64,000 bases of DNA from Bacillota bacterium. GTDB lineage: Bacteria > Bacillota_I > Bacilli_A > RF39 > UBA660. A program made the translations under genes and the position numbers. Below the pieces are notes generated by a model that was not told where the DNA came from, did no database searches, and worked only from the letters and a program-made list of their open reading frames with translations. This document shows, in pieces, positions 18,105 through 26,836 of the stretch (positions are counted from its first letter, which is position 1; each line of letters begins with the position of its first letter). The DNA is taken from contig SVAU01000001.1 in NCBI GenBank assembly GCA_015059245.1, forward strand, positions 62,001-126,000, read 5' to 3'.

Positions 18105-20441
18105 ATGAGATATGTATTAGATACTGAAGGCTATATAGCCTTCATTTCTTTAGATGTAGAATTACCACTAGAAAGCGAATTAGGTCCATGTCATGAATAT
18201 ACAGGTACAATACCAGAAGGATATGATAATCTTTTTGATTGGCAATGTAACGCCAATACAAGAGCTTACAAGATAGTAGATGGTAATTTAGTTTATGATG
18301 CTTCTAAAGATAATGAACTACAATTATTATTTGAAAAAGAAGCATATGATAATTCATTTGTAACACATAAAGAATTAGAAGAAATAAAAATAGATCAAGA
18401 CGATAACTTAAAAGATTTATATGATGAACAATCAATAGAAAATTCTTATTTCAATAGATTAGTTAACTTAAATGATTGTGGTAACTTAGAAGTAGAAAAA
18501 ATAGATATAAGAGCTAATGATAGTACTGCTATAAGCAATAATATAAAAATGCTTTTTACATCTGCTAACTTACTACCAAATGAAATAAGTGATATATCTA
18601 TTAACGGAATCACATTAAAACAAAATACTGATAAATCAATGAATATAACAGGTACTTCAACTAGTAATTGTGAAATCAGTTTAGTTGGTTCTCCAATAAA
18701 CGTTGAGAGTATCTTTTATTTTTTAAAAGATATTAATTATTACTTAAATGGTTTAGAAGAAAATATTTCTTTGAAATTTTATAAGTATGATGAATCAGAT
18801 AGAAACTTTATAGGTGAATATACAAACGAATCAATTATAAATTGGAGTGAAGATGTAGAAGTATCAGAAATAACTTTATATATTCCTAAAGGAACAAAAA
18901 TAGATACAACTATATATCCAATGTTACAAGTAGCTAATGATACTCCAAATAGTTACACTCCTTATAAAGAAAACTCTTTAGATATAAATCTAGGAGAAAA
19001 TACATTTGAACCTGGAGATACTATTGTTATTGAAAAGGGAGAAGCTAACTTAACTAAAGATAGATATATCCATAAAGGTTCTTGCTTCATACCTGACCAA
19101 TCAATACCAAACTATACAACATTATATTTTAATTTTCCTGATGACTTATATAAAACATTACCAATAGAACATACTGACATATTTATATGTGGTGATGGGC
19201 TTACAGGAATATATGTAGAAGATAAAAAAATATATTTTGTAACATCAAGATATAGTGGAGAAAGATTAGATGTAGAAATTTATGATAAAGAAAATAATAT
19301 TAATTTATCTAGTTGCTCTACACATACTCTTTGGACTAGTGATGAAGTAGATGATGTTATTAGTGTAACTGATAGTGAAGTAATAAATTATATTTCACTA
19401 ATTCCATTTGATGAAATAGAAAGTACAAGCTTAGGTAGTGTAAAAATGCCTAGTACATATTCGTCCATTACAAATGTTTATTCAAACAAAGATGTTGTAT
19501 CTAAAATAACTTATAGAAACTCATCTAAATTAAATACTAACAAGATCGTACTAGGAACTTTTGAAATAAATGATTACGGTATGAAATCAAAGTTAACTCC
19601 ACCAATGCAAATAGCTAATTACGAATATGACTATACCGAAGAAGATTTAACTAAACTCGCTCAATATACTGTAGAAGGAACAGGACTAACATATACTGAA
19701 AAATTATTATATGACTTAAATGGTGATGGAAAATTAAATTCTTCAGATACTGCAGCCATGAGAATGATATTGGCAACTGGAGTTACTCATTCTAATCCAG
19801 GAACATTAGAAATCAATAGTAATTCACCTACAGATACTATTGTTCTAAAAGATAATGAAGGAAATAAAAGAGCTAATATAAATCTATTAGGAATAGATGC
19901 ATTTGGCTTTAATTTAATTGAATCAAATGGTAATAAAACAAACCTTATAGATTATATAAAAACAACTATATTAAGTTCAATGTATCCAATAGGAAGTATC
20001 TACGTAAATGTATCTAATGGTACTAATCCTAAAGAGTTATTCGGTTTCGGAGAATGGGAACAAATACAAGGTTTAAATTTAATTGGTGCTGGTACTTATA
20101 AAGATAGCAATAACGTAAGTAAAACATTTAATGCTGGAGATATCGGTGGTACTTGGAATCACACTCATTCAATACCAGCACATAATCACGCATTAAGTGA
20201 TAAAGGTTATGCAAAAACATTCTTTGGTGCTTCGTACTTTTATGCTAAAGATTTTAAAACAGCAAATTGGACAGGTAATGCAAGAAAATCAGTTAGTGGA
20301 TCAAATAGTACTGCATCTACAACAAATGCTTATGGTACTGGACTAGGTGGAACAACTGATGATAAGGCAGCTTTTAATTCTGGTTCAACTTATCATCTAA
20401 CTCCTAGTCTAGTAGTTTATATGTGGAAAAGAATAGGTTAG
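18105..20441 (+). CDS. Receptor-binding tail fibre with EF-hand/dockerin-like motif and collar-type tip
   Basis: This is a 778-residue structural protein. The N-terminal ~100 residues resemble fibre attachment modules. A carbohydrate-binding-like beta region follows (~150-400). At residues 537-548 DLNGDGKLNSSD is a textbook calcium loop of the dockerin/EF-hand type. The C-terminal ~140 residues (YPIGSIYVNVSNGTNPKELF..., GGTWNHTHSIPAHNHAL, PSLVVYMWKRIG) match the T4 gp10/collar-type C-terminal domain common in gut phage fibres. It lies just before the lysis genes. Confidence 0.87.
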   Translation: MRYVLDTEGYIAFISLDVELPLESELGPCHEYTGTIPEGYDNLFDWQCNANTRAYKIVDGNLVYDASKDNELQLLFEKEAYDNSFVTHKELEEIKIDQDDNLKDLYDEQSIENSYFNRLVNLNDCGNLEVEKIDIRANDSTAISNNIKMLFTSANLLPNEISDISINGITLKQNTDKSMNITGTSTSNCEISLVGSPINVESIFYFLKDINYYLNGLEENISLKFYKYDESDRNFIGEYTNESIINWSEDVEVSEITLYIPKGTKIDTTIYPMLQVANDTPNSYTPYKENSLDINLGENTFEPGDTIVIEKGEANLTKDRYIHKGSCFIPDQSIPNYTTLYFNFPDDLYKTLPIEHTDIFICGDGLTGIYVEDKKIYFVTSRYSGERLDVEIYDKENNINLSSCSTHTLWTSDEVDDVISVTDSEVINYISLIPFDEIESTSLGSVKMPSTYSSITNVYSNKDVVSKITYRNSSKLNTNKIVLGTFEINDYGMKSKLTPPMQIANYEYDYTEEDLTKLAQYTVEGTGLTYTEKLLYDLNGDGKLNSSDTAAMRMILATGVTHSNPGTLEINSNSPTDTIVLKDNEGNKRANINLLGIDAFGFNLIESNGNKTNLIDYIKTTILSSMYPIGSIYVNVSNGTNPKELFGFGEWEQIQGLNLIGAGTYKDSNNVSKTFNAGDIGGTWNHTHSIPAHNHALSDKGYAKTFFGASYFYAKDFKTANWTGNARKSVSGSNSTASTTNAYGTGLGGTTDDKAAFNSGSTYHLTPSLVVYMWKRIG

Positions 20442-20452
20442 GAGGTGATGAA

Positions 20453-20884
20453 GTGAATGACATAATGGATTACATAAAAGATATTAGTGCAGTAGCAGTA
20501 ATACTAAGTACCTTTATTGAAATAAGTCCAGTAAAGATAAATCCTTTATCATGCTTATTCAAAAAGTTCGGGAAAGCACTAAATAGTGAAGTAAACAGAA
20601 AAGTAGATAAACTAACTGACGAACTAACTACTTTAAAAACTACTACTGAAGAAAATAGAAGAAAGGAGTTGAAAATACACATCTCTAATTTTGCTAGTGA
20701 TCTAAGGCATGGAGTAAGAAAAAGCGAAAGCCAATTCATAGCAATAATAGAGTTATGTGATGAATACCTAAATAACAATTGGAATTCTAAAGTAAGACTT
20801 GATGCTGAATTTATTAAAGATGAATATGTAAGATTAGGTAAAAAAGTAAAACAAAAAGAAATATTTATAAAAGGAGAGGATTAA
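20453..20884 (+). CDS. Small membrane-anchored phage protein before holin
   Basis: This 143-residue protein starts at GTG 20453, 7 bases after GGAGG; the upstream in-frame ATG at 20423 lies inside the fibre gene with no ribosome site. An N-terminal hydrophobic segment (ISAVAVILSTFIEIS) is followed by a charged helical domain. Such proteins commonly sit between fibre and holin genes in Bacillota phages. Role unknown, perhaps lysis-related. Confidence 0.75.
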   Translation: MNDIMDYIKDISAVAVILSTFIEISPVKINPLSCLFKKFGKALNSEVNRKVDKLTDELTTLKTTTEENRRKELKIHISNFASDLRHGVRKSESQFIAIIELCDEYLNNNWNSKVRLDAEFIKDEYVRLGKKVKQKEIFIKGED

Positions 20885-20885
20885 T

Positions 20886-21215
20886 ATGTTTGAAATTATA
20901 CAACCTTATTTATTAGAAATTATTGTAGCTATACTAACTGGTATAGCTTCTTTTATTGGAGTAAAAGTAAAGAAAGTATATGAAGAGTATGTAGATACTA
21001 AAACTAAAAAAGAAATAGTAGAGTGTACTGTTAAGTATGTTGAACAAGTTTATAAAACAATACATGGAGAAGAAAAACTAGAAAAAGCTAAAGATAAAGC
21101 ACTAGAATGGTTAAACGAAAAAGGTATTACAATTAGTGATACTGAACTAGAAATACTAATCGAAGCTAGTGTAAATGGTTTTAATAATGGGTTAGAAAAG
21201 GCATCTAAAGAATAG
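20886..21215 (+). CDS. Phage holin, LLH family
   Basis: This 109-residue protein has one N-terminal membrane segment (LLEIIVAILTGIASFIGV), a charged helix, and the C-terminal EILIEASVNGFNNG pattern typical of the LLH holin family. It should form pores at lysis that release the amidase. It starts two bases after the previous gene and ends inside a strong terminator. Confidence 0.88.
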   Translation: MFEIIQPYLLEIIVAILTGIASFIGVKVKKVYEEYVDTKTKKEIVECTVKYVEQVYKTIHGEEKLEKAKDKALEWLNEKGITISDTELEILIEASVNGFNNGLEKASKE

Positions 21216-21225
21216 ATGCCTTTTT
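21197..21225 (+). terminator. Terminator overlapping the holin stop
   Basis: AAAGGCATCTA-AAGAA-TAGATGCCTTT is an 11-bp perfect stem followed by T residues; the holin stop codon lies in the loop and right arm. Confidence 0.85.
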
Positions 21226-21254
21226 ATATTTATTTTATTTGAGGAGGAATTAAA

Positions 21255-22133
21255 ATGAAAATTTATAAATGCTTATTAACAAATAATGATTGCTATAAAA
21301 AAGCCAAAAAAATGAAACCAAAAGGTATAGTAGTACATAGTACTGGAGCTAACAATCCAAATTTAAAAAGATATGTACAGCCTGATGATGGAATACTAGG
21401 AGATAATAAATATAATAACGATTGGAATAAACCAGGTATTTCAAAATGCGTTAATGCATTTATTGGTAAAGACAAAAATGGAGATGTTAAGTGTTATCAA
21501 ACATTGCCATTTGATTATGCTCCCTGGGGAGTAGGTAGTGGAAAGAAAGGTTCTTATAATAGTACTCATATTCAAATTGAAATTTGTGAAGATAATCTAA
21601 AAGATAAAGATTACTTCAATAAAGCATTTGAGTTATCAGCAGAATTTTGTGCTTATTTGTGCAAGGAATATAATCTATCCGTAAATACAATTGTTTCTCA
21701 TAAAGAAGCTCATAAAAATGGATATGGTTCTAATCATGGGGATTGCGATCATTGGTTAAAAAAATTTGGTAAAGATATGGATTGGTTTAGAAAATTGGTT
21801 CAATCTAAAATGAGTAAACAAGAAACTGAACAAAAACCAGCAACTAAACCTAAACCAACAACTACAACAACAGAAAATAAAACAACAAAGCCTAAAGTAG
21901 ATTATGCAAAAAATCTTAACAAAAAATATTTGTTAGGTAAAACATATAAAACTACTTCGGAGTTACATTTAAGAGCTGGAGCTAGTATGGATAAAACTAG
22001 TCTTGGTATTATGGCAAAAGGCGATAAAGTAAAATGGTATGGCTACTATACTGATAACTGGAAATTAGTTAAAGTAACAAGTGGTAAACTTAAAGGTCAA
22101 ACAGGATTTTGTTCAAGTAATTATTTGAAATAA
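21255..22133 (+). CDS. Endolysin: N-acetylmuramoyl-L-alanine amidase with SH3 domain
   Basis: This 292-residue lysin has an N-terminal Amidase_2 domain (residues ~1-190): GIVVHSTGA supplies the first zinc histidine, STHIQIEICE the conserved core strand, and HKEAHKNGYGSNHGDCDHW the remaining ligands. A Pro/Thr/Lys linker (~195-220) leads to a C-terminal SH3_3-type cell-wall-binding domain (LHLRAGASMDKTSLGIM... to TGFCSSNYLK). There is no signal peptide, consistent with holin-dependent release. GGAGGA precedes ATG. Confidence 0.95.
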   Translation: MKIYKCLLTNNDCYKKAKKMKPKGIVVHSTGANNPNLKRYVQPDDGILGDNKYNNDWNKPGISKCVNAFIGKDKNGDVKCYQTLPFDYAPWGVGSGKKGSYNSTHIQIEICEDNLKDKDYFNKAFELSAEFCAYLCKEYNLSVNTIVSHKEAHKNGYGSNHGDCDHWLKKFGKDMDWFRKLVQSKMSKQETEQKPATKPKPTTTTTENKTTKPKVDYAKNLNKKYLLGKTYKTTSELHLRAGASMDKTSLGIMAKGDKVKWYGYYTDNWKLVKVTSGKLKGQTGFCSSNYLK

Positions 22134-22136
22134 CGT

Positions 22137-22163
22137 AAGGTAGCTTCGGCTACCTTATTTTTT
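22137..22163 (+). terminator. UUCG-tetraloop terminator after the lysis genes
   Basis: AAGGTAGC-TTCG-GCTACCTT followed by ATTTTTT. It marks the end of the phage late operon; everything to its right is cargo. Confidence 0.92.
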
Positions 22164-22187
22164 ATTGCCAAAATTTGTCGAAAACTA

Positions 22188-22216
22188 TTGAAAATTGGTA
22201 AAAATTGGTATATATT
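22188..22216 (+). promoter_or_regulatory. Promoter of the secreted hydrolase gene
   Basis: TTGAAA, 17 bp, TATATT. The spacer contains two tandem copies of AAAATTGGTA (22191-22200 and 22201-22210), a possible operator. A second -10 (TATAAT, 22220) is an alternative. Confidence 0.65.
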
Positions 22217-22242
22217 ATTTATAATAGAAAGGAAGTATAGAA

Positions 22243-24054
22243 GTGAATAAAAAAACAAAAAGAACAATAATGCTATTAGCATTAATACTATTAATATTAG
22301 GAGTTGGATATGCTTTTTTTAATTCGAACTTAAATATTAATGGTTCAACTACAATACTGAATAATAATTTTTCAGTAATATTTACAAATTTAAAAGAAAA
22401 GGCAGGTAGTGTAACAGCTACAACACCAGCAACAATAACAGATGAAAATAGTACATCAGTAACATTTGATGTATCATTAGCGTCACCTGGCGATTATTAT
22501 GGATTTAGTATAGATATTAAAAACGAAGGCTCTTTAGATGCAATGGTTGATTCAGTAACGATGACAGAATTAACAGAATTACAACAAAAATATCTAACTT
22601 ATGAAATACTTGATAATAACGAAGTGGATATTAGAAATAAGGATTTATTAGCAAAAGGAACTACTCGTACAATAAATGTTTTAATAAGTTACAAAACATC
22701 TCCTGAAGCATATCCGACAGGAACTGAAGAAAAATTACAATTATCTTTTAGTGTTAATTTCGTTGAAGCAGATAAAACTGCTATAGATACATCCTTACGT
22801 CTTGGTGATAAAGCTCTATTCCCTAATATACAAACTGATTATTCAGACATTAGTTCTTTATCAACAGTGTTACTTACTTCAGGAGGATGGTCTTATCAAG
22901 ATACAGACTTATTTGCTAATAAAACTATTACAAAAATAAACATCCCAGTTATTTCTGTAAAATCATTAGAATCAGATCAATGTATGACTATGGGTATAGT
23001 TGATAAAACTACATTTGCAGAAGGTTCAGCAGCTAAATTTAATAGAAGCAAAAAAGTTTGTATTACAAAAGAACAATTGTCAAAATATGATTCAACTACA
23101 ATAAAAGATTATATTATGGTAGATATTGAAGATGAATATATCGGAGCAAATGAATTTCCAACATTTGGGCTTCCAGACGATGATATAAGTTTTGCTTACG
23201 TTGTTAGTCCGCCAGAAAATTTAAGAACATATTTAGTTGTAAGAGATGGTGTTGGATCTGTTGCAAAATCTGATAATCATGGAATTTTGATGGATATATA
23301 TGTAAATGCTGAATCAGAGTATAATCCATTTGCTTCAAAAACATTATCTTTATTAGGAGACAGTATTAGTAGTTTTGATGGTTATTCAAATAATCCGGAT
23401 TATAATAGTACACTAAATAATGGTGCAGTATGGTATACTCCAGGTGGAACAACTATGTATGATTTGACAAGTGTTAATGATACATGGTGGATGAAAACAA
23501 TTAATGATTTGGGAATGACATTAAATGTTAATAACTCATATTCAGGAAGTAGAGTTTTTGCACCAACACATGCAGGTTATTTAAGAGCTACAGAAATGGA
23601 TAATAACGATAATGTAAGTCCTGATATAATTGCTGTATTTATGGGAGTCAACGATGTATTAGTTGAACCTGATACGATTGGTACATACGAAGCAATTGAC
23701 TTTGATTCATTAAAATCAGGAAATAGTTATATCACACCAACTACATTTGCAGAAGCATATGCTATAACTATTGATAAAATGTTAACAAAATACAAAGGTG
23801 TAGATATATATTGCTTTACATTATTACCAGCAGCAGGTAAATCAGAAGAAGGTTTACTAATAGCTAATGATATTATTAAAAATATTGCTGCTAAATATAA
23901 TGTAAATGTAGTTGATTTGTATAATGATTCAGGAATTAATTCAAGTAATTTATACACATATACAGGCGACGGACAACATCCTAATGCAGCAGGTATGGCT
24001 AAAATATCTGAAACTTTTGTAAATAAATTAAAATTTGAATATGGAGTTAAATAA
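22243..24054 (+). CDS. Secreted SGNH/GDSL hydrolase with SipW-type signal and TasA-like domain (phage cargo)
   Basis: This 603-residue protein starts at GTG 22243, 8 bases after AAAGGAAG. The N-terminus (LLALILLILGVGYAFFNSNL) has the SipW-type signal pattern, followed by a camelysin/TasA-like beta domain (~40-190). Residues ~368-600 form an SGNH hydrolase: GDS with nucleophile S374, GVND (N470, D471) and the catalytic D576-H579 pair in DGQHP. Such enzymes remove acyl groups from glycans or lipids. It is followed by a dedicated signal peptidase, so the two form a substrate-peptidase pair. Probable lysogenic-conversion gene acting on the host surface. Confidence 0.88.
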   Translation: MNKKTKRTIMLLALILLILGVGYAFFNSNLNINGSTTILNNNFSVIFTNLKEKAGSVTATTPATITDENSTSVTFDVSLASPGDYYGFSIDIKNEGSLDAMVDSVTMTELTELQQKYLTYEILDNNEVDIRNKDLLAKGTTRTINVLISYKTSPEAYPTGTEEKLQLSFSVNFVEADKTAIDTSLRLGDKALFPNIQTDYSDISSLSTVLLTSGGWSYQDTDLFANKTITKINIPVISVKSLESDQCMTMGIVDKTTFAEGSAAKFNRSKKVCITKEQLSKYDSTTIKDYIMVDIEDEYIGANEFPTFGLPDDDISFAYVVSPPENLRTYLVVRDGVGSVAKSDNHGILMDIYVNAESEYNPFASKTLSLLGDSISSFDGYSNNPDYNSTLNNGAVWYTPGGTTMYDLTSVNDTWWMKTINDLGMTLNVNNSYSGSRVFAPTHAGYLRATEMDNNDNVSPDIIAVFMGVNDVLVEPDTIGTYEAIDFDSLKSGNSYITPTTFAEAYAITIDKMLTKYKGVDIYCFTLLPAAGKSEEGLLIANDIIKNIAAKYNVNVVDLYNDSGINSSNLYTYTGDGQHPNAAGMAKISETFVNKLKFEYGVK

Positions 24055-24078
24055 ATACTAGTTCAACTAGTATTTATT
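24050..24078 (+). terminator. Hairpin between hydrolase and signal peptidase genes
   Basis: AATAAATACTAG-TTCAA-CTAGTATTTATT is a 12-bp stem with only a weak T run, so it may be a partial terminator or an mRNA-stabilising hairpin that lowers peptidase expression relative to its substrate. Confidence 0.65.
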
Positions 24079-24103
24079 TAATAAAAGAATAATGGGAGTA
24101 ACT

Positions 24104-25249
24104 ATGAAAAAGAGAGATATAAAGAACATATTTATATTATTATGTATGTGTATATATATAATTGTATACAACAAAATAATAATTGCTAAATATCTAGAAT
24201 ATGAAAATATTATATCTCCTATATTCATGATAGTTACTTCTTTTATTACTATATTATTACTAGGATATAGAAAAGATAAAAATAAATTATTAGAAAAAAG
24301 AACTTTAAATCTTCTTATATATGAATTAATTGTATATTTTTTATTAACTTATGGAATCGGGATATTAATAGGTTTCTTAAATAATTCATATTCCTTAACA
24401 CCAATAAGTGTTATAAAACACACAGTAAGCCCTTTTGTATTTGTAATTACATCAGAAATAATAAGATATGTAATAATAAGCACAAATAAAGATAAAAAAT
24501 ACCCTATAGTAGTAATAACGATAATACTTATATTATTAGAATTATCAACTACAATAAATGCTTATACAACAAGTACAGCGTTAGGTATTTTTAGAATTAT
24601 AGCAAGTGCACTTATACCATTAACTATTAAACATTCATTATTAAGTTATATATCCAATAATACTGGTCTAAAAATACCTATAATATATAGATTAATAATG
24701 GAAATGTACATTTACATAGTTCCAATAGTACCTAATTTTGGAGAATCGTTCCAAACAATAGTTAATATAGTACTTAATACAGTAATATATTTAACAATAT
24801 ATCAACTGATAAATAAAAGAAAATATAAAGAGCCTGAATATAAAATAAAGAAGTATGGTGTTATAGATTTTGTTTATATATTAGTAATACTGTGCATAGT
24901 TGGATTAACGTCAGGTATTTTAAAATATAGTTTGGTAGCAGTAGGCTCTGATTCAATGCAACCCACATTTAGTAAAGGCGATGCAGTATTTGTAAATCAA
25001 AAGCCTATACAAGAAGAATTGAAAGAAAAAGATATTATCTTATTTGAACATCATAATAAGGTAGTAATACATAGAATAGCAAGAATCGAGCAAATAGATG
25101 ATAAAGTTTATTTTTATACAAAAGGAGACGCCAATAACACGGAAGATAACCTTAAATTAGAATTTAAGGATGTTAAAGGTAAAGTAATGTTTGTAATTCC
25201 TTATATAGGATATCCTAATGTATTAATAAGTGAGTATAGGAGTAAATAA
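24104..25249 (+). CDS. Polytopic membrane protein fused to SipW-type (S26B) signal peptidase
   Basis: This 381-residue protein starts at ATG 24104 behind GGGAG. The first ~280 residues hold about seven membrane segments, unusual for this family. The C-terminal peptidase domain is complete: GSDSMQP with S284, VIHRIARI with H323, and KGDANNTEDN with D342, the Ser-His-Asp set of ER-type/SipW peptidases. It should cleave the signal of the preceding hydrolase. A phage carrying its own signal peptidase is uncommon, and the host encodes related enzymes at 57198 and 61923. Confidence 0.88.
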   Translation: MKKRDIKNIFILLCMCIYIIVYNKIIIAKYLEYENIISPIFMIVTSFITILLLGYRKDKNKLLEKRTLNLLIYELIVYFLLTYGIGILIGFLNNSYSLTPISVIKHTVSPFVFVITSEIIRYVIISTNKDKKYPIVVITIILILLELSTTINAYTTSTALGIFRIIASALIPLTIKHSLLSYISNNTGLKIPIIYRLIMEMYIYIVPIVPNFGESFQTIVNIVLNTVIYLTIYQLINKRKYKEPEYKIKKYGVIDFVYILVILCIVGLTSGILKYSLVAVGSDSMQPTFSKGDAVFVNQKPIQEELKEKDIILFEHHNKVVIHRIARIEQIDDKVYFYTKGDANNTEDNLKLEFKDVKGKVMFVIPYIGYPNVLISEYRSK

Positions 25250-25251
25250 GT

Positions 25252-25971
25252 ATGGAAAGCAAAAGAATAAAACAAATATTATTAATAATAGCAATTGCAT
25301 TAGCTTTATTATTAGCTTTGATAATTAATACAGAATTTAGGAATTATATATATGTAGTAGGAGTATTACTAGGAATAGATATTATAGTGTTATTTATATA
25401 TCATAATAATACTAAAACTTCAGATTCAATATTTAAAAGCAAAATAAGAAATATTATAAATACATATGATTCGATTTTAGTTAAAGTAGACATATTACCT
25501 GATCTAAGTGATAAAGATATAGTATATATATCTAAATTTGAAGAATTAATAAATGCACAAGGAGAAACGAAAAAACCTATATTTTATAGTGTTACCGAAA
25601 AAACAGCTGCATTTGTATTAATAGATAATAACCTAGTTTGTTACTCAATAATAAAGGAAAATGATAGTTTTATAGATCCTATTGAAAGCAAATTGATGAC
25701 TATTAATGCTAAGAGAAAAGTTAAAGATGTAGACGAAAGTATTTTAGCTGACTTAGATAAAACAACAATTATTAAACTTCCTAATATTGGTTCTTATAAA
25801 GTATCTCCAATAAGAAAAAAAGAAGAACAAACTAAGGTTGAACAACCAATAACTAAAGAACCAAAAGAAGAACCTAAAACGGAGTATAAAGAAGAAGTAA
25901 AAAAGAATCATTCAATGGAAAGAGCTAGAAAATACAGAGAAAAATTAAGAAAGATGAGAAAGGTAGGATAA
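25252..25971 (+). CDS. Membrane protein of the phage SipW cassette, DUF5305-like pattern
   Basis: This 239-residue protein follows the peptidase after two bases. Residues ~5-50 form two membrane spans. The soluble part (VDILPDLSDKDIVYISKFEE..., FVLIDNNLVCYSIIKEN) recalls the beta domain of DUF5305-type proteins seen next to SipW genes; that match is from memory and unverified. The C-terminal ~50 residues are Lys/Glu-rich. It most likely assists secretion or anchoring of the hydrolase. Confidence 0.65.
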   Translation: MESKRIKQILLIIAIALALLLALIINTEFRNYIYVVGVLLGIDIIVLFIYHNNTKTSDSIFKSKIRNIINTYDSILVKVDILPDLSDKDIVYISKFEELINAQGETKKPIFYSVTEKTAAFVLIDNNLVCYSIIKENDSFIDPIESKLMTINAKRKVKDVDESILADLDKTTIIKLPNIGSYKVSPIRKKEEQTKVEQPITKEPKEEPKTEYKEEVKKNHSMERARKYREKLRKMRKVG

Positions 25972-25985
25972 AATCCTACTTTTTA
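25963..25985 (+). terminator. Terminator of the hydrolase-peptidase cassette
   Basis: GTAGGA-TAAAA-TCCTAC followed by TTTTT; it overlaps the stop codon of the preceding gene. Confidence 0.85.
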
Positions 25986-25995
25986 ATTGTACATG

Positions 25996-26038
25996 TTAAA
26001 AAAATATACACTTTTTTCTAAAAAGTGGTATATTTTTC
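25996..26038. other. Long AT-rich hairpin
   Basis: The inner arms CACTTTTT/AAAAAGTG extend outward through AAAATATA/TATATTTT with one bulge, making a stem of about 18 bp. It follows the terminator at 25963 and could be a reverse-strand terminator, a small RNA or a protein-binding site. Confidence 0.5.
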
Positions 26039-26142
26039 TTGTGATGTATTATGAAGTTAGAAATCAAGAAATGGTTAAAAGATTTAGAGTATCCAGCGAA
26101 ATAGTATTTGTTTAAATAAATATTATTTTGGAGTGAGGAAAA

Positions 26143-26487
26143 ATGAAAAAGAAAGAAATAAATAAAACAATAGAACAAGAAGCCATACAAGAAAGACCAA
26201 TCGCATCTTTTGTAATTGAAGAATATAAAGAAGATATAAAAAACCTAAAAAATACAAACGAAAAACTTAGTGAATGTGTAGATAAATTAAATAACAGTAT
26301 AGATGCTCTAAATACTACAAATTCAGAATTAAACAAAACAAACAATCAATTGCTCAAGACCAATAGAATGCAATCTATTTTAATCGTTATACTAGTTATT
26401 TTTTCTATCTTATTATCTGCATATGGGATAATGTATTGGGATGCAACACATCCTGGCAAAGGCATAGTTACACATAACAGCGAGTAA
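26143..26487 (+). CDS. Coiled-coil membrane protein (phage cargo)
   Basis: This 114-residue protein has a helical coiled-coil N-terminal part (KNLKNTNEKLSECVDKLNNS) with Asn/Thr-rich heptads, and a single C-terminal membrane span (SILIVILVIFSILLSAYGI). GGAGTGAGG precedes ATG. Function unknown. It ends three bases before the HTH gene, so the two are probably co-transcribed. Confidence 0.7.
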   Translation: MKKKEINKTIEQEAIQERPIASFVIEEYKEDIKNLKNTNEKLSECVDKLNNSIDALNTTNSELNKTNNQLLKTNRMQSILIVILVIFSILLSAYGIMYWDATHPGKGIVTHNSE

Positions 26488-26490
26488 AAC

Positions 26491-26712
26491 ATGTTAAAGA
26501 TAGCATTTACCAAAAAAGAATTAGAAATGTTATTAGATGTAGTTCATTTCACACCTATGCAAAAGAGGATAATCGGTTATAGGATGGATGAAGAATCTAG
26601 AGTAAAAATGGCAGAGTTAGAAAATGTTAGTGTAGCCACAATAGATAGAGAAATTAAAGATATTGCTGCAAAAATTAAAAAAGCTTATGACAATAACATG
26701 ATAGTTTTTTGA
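26491..26712 (+). CDS. Small helix-turn-helix protein, sigma region 4-like
   Basis: This 73-residue basic protein is made up almost entirely of a helix-turn-helix (FTPMQKRIIGYRMDEESRVK, then LENVSVATIDREIKDIAAKI). It resembles sigma-70 region 4 and small phage transcription regulators of the ArpU class. Its stop codon lies within the first unit of the 11-bp repeat array that follows, so the array is an attractive candidate for its own binding site. Confidence 0.75.
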   Translation: MLKIAFTKKELEMLLDVVHFTPMQKRIIGYRMDEESRVKMAELENVSVATIDREIKDIAAKIKKAYDNNMIVF

Positions 26713-26775
26713 TAGTTTTCTGATAGTTTTTTGCTAGTAATTTGATAGAAATATGATAGGAAGTTGATAGTTTCA
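26699..26775. repeat. Seven tandem 11-bp repeats, consensus TGATAGTTTTT
   Basis: TGATAG (one copy TGCTAG) occurs at 26699, 26710, 26721, 26732, 26743, 26754 and 26765, a strict 11-bp period for 77 bases. The last five bases of each unit vary. The array begins in the 3' end of the HTH gene, and the last copy is part of a terminator stem. Helical phasing suggests cooperative protein binding on one DNA face. Confidence 0.92.
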
Positions 26776-26787
26776 ACTTCTTTTTTT
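26760..26787 (+). terminator. Terminator at the end of the 11-bp repeat array
   Basis: GAAGTTGA-TAGTT-TCAACTTC followed by seven T residues; it uses the seventh repeat as its left arm and loop. Confidence 0.85.
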
Positions 26788-26836
26788 GTGCAATAATTAT
26801 ATCAACAAACAAGATTATGTAGAAAGAGGTGGAATT

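Noticed and set aside
26051..26104. 17-codon ORF (MKLEIKKWLKDLEYPAK)
   Set aside because: No ribosome site, and a competing frame of similar size exists; length is too short to support.
26699..26775. CRISPR array or TRAP-type RNA-binding sites
   Set aside because: Units are 11 bp with no spacers and no cas genes; TRAP sites repeat (G/U)AG every 4-6 bases, not every 11.
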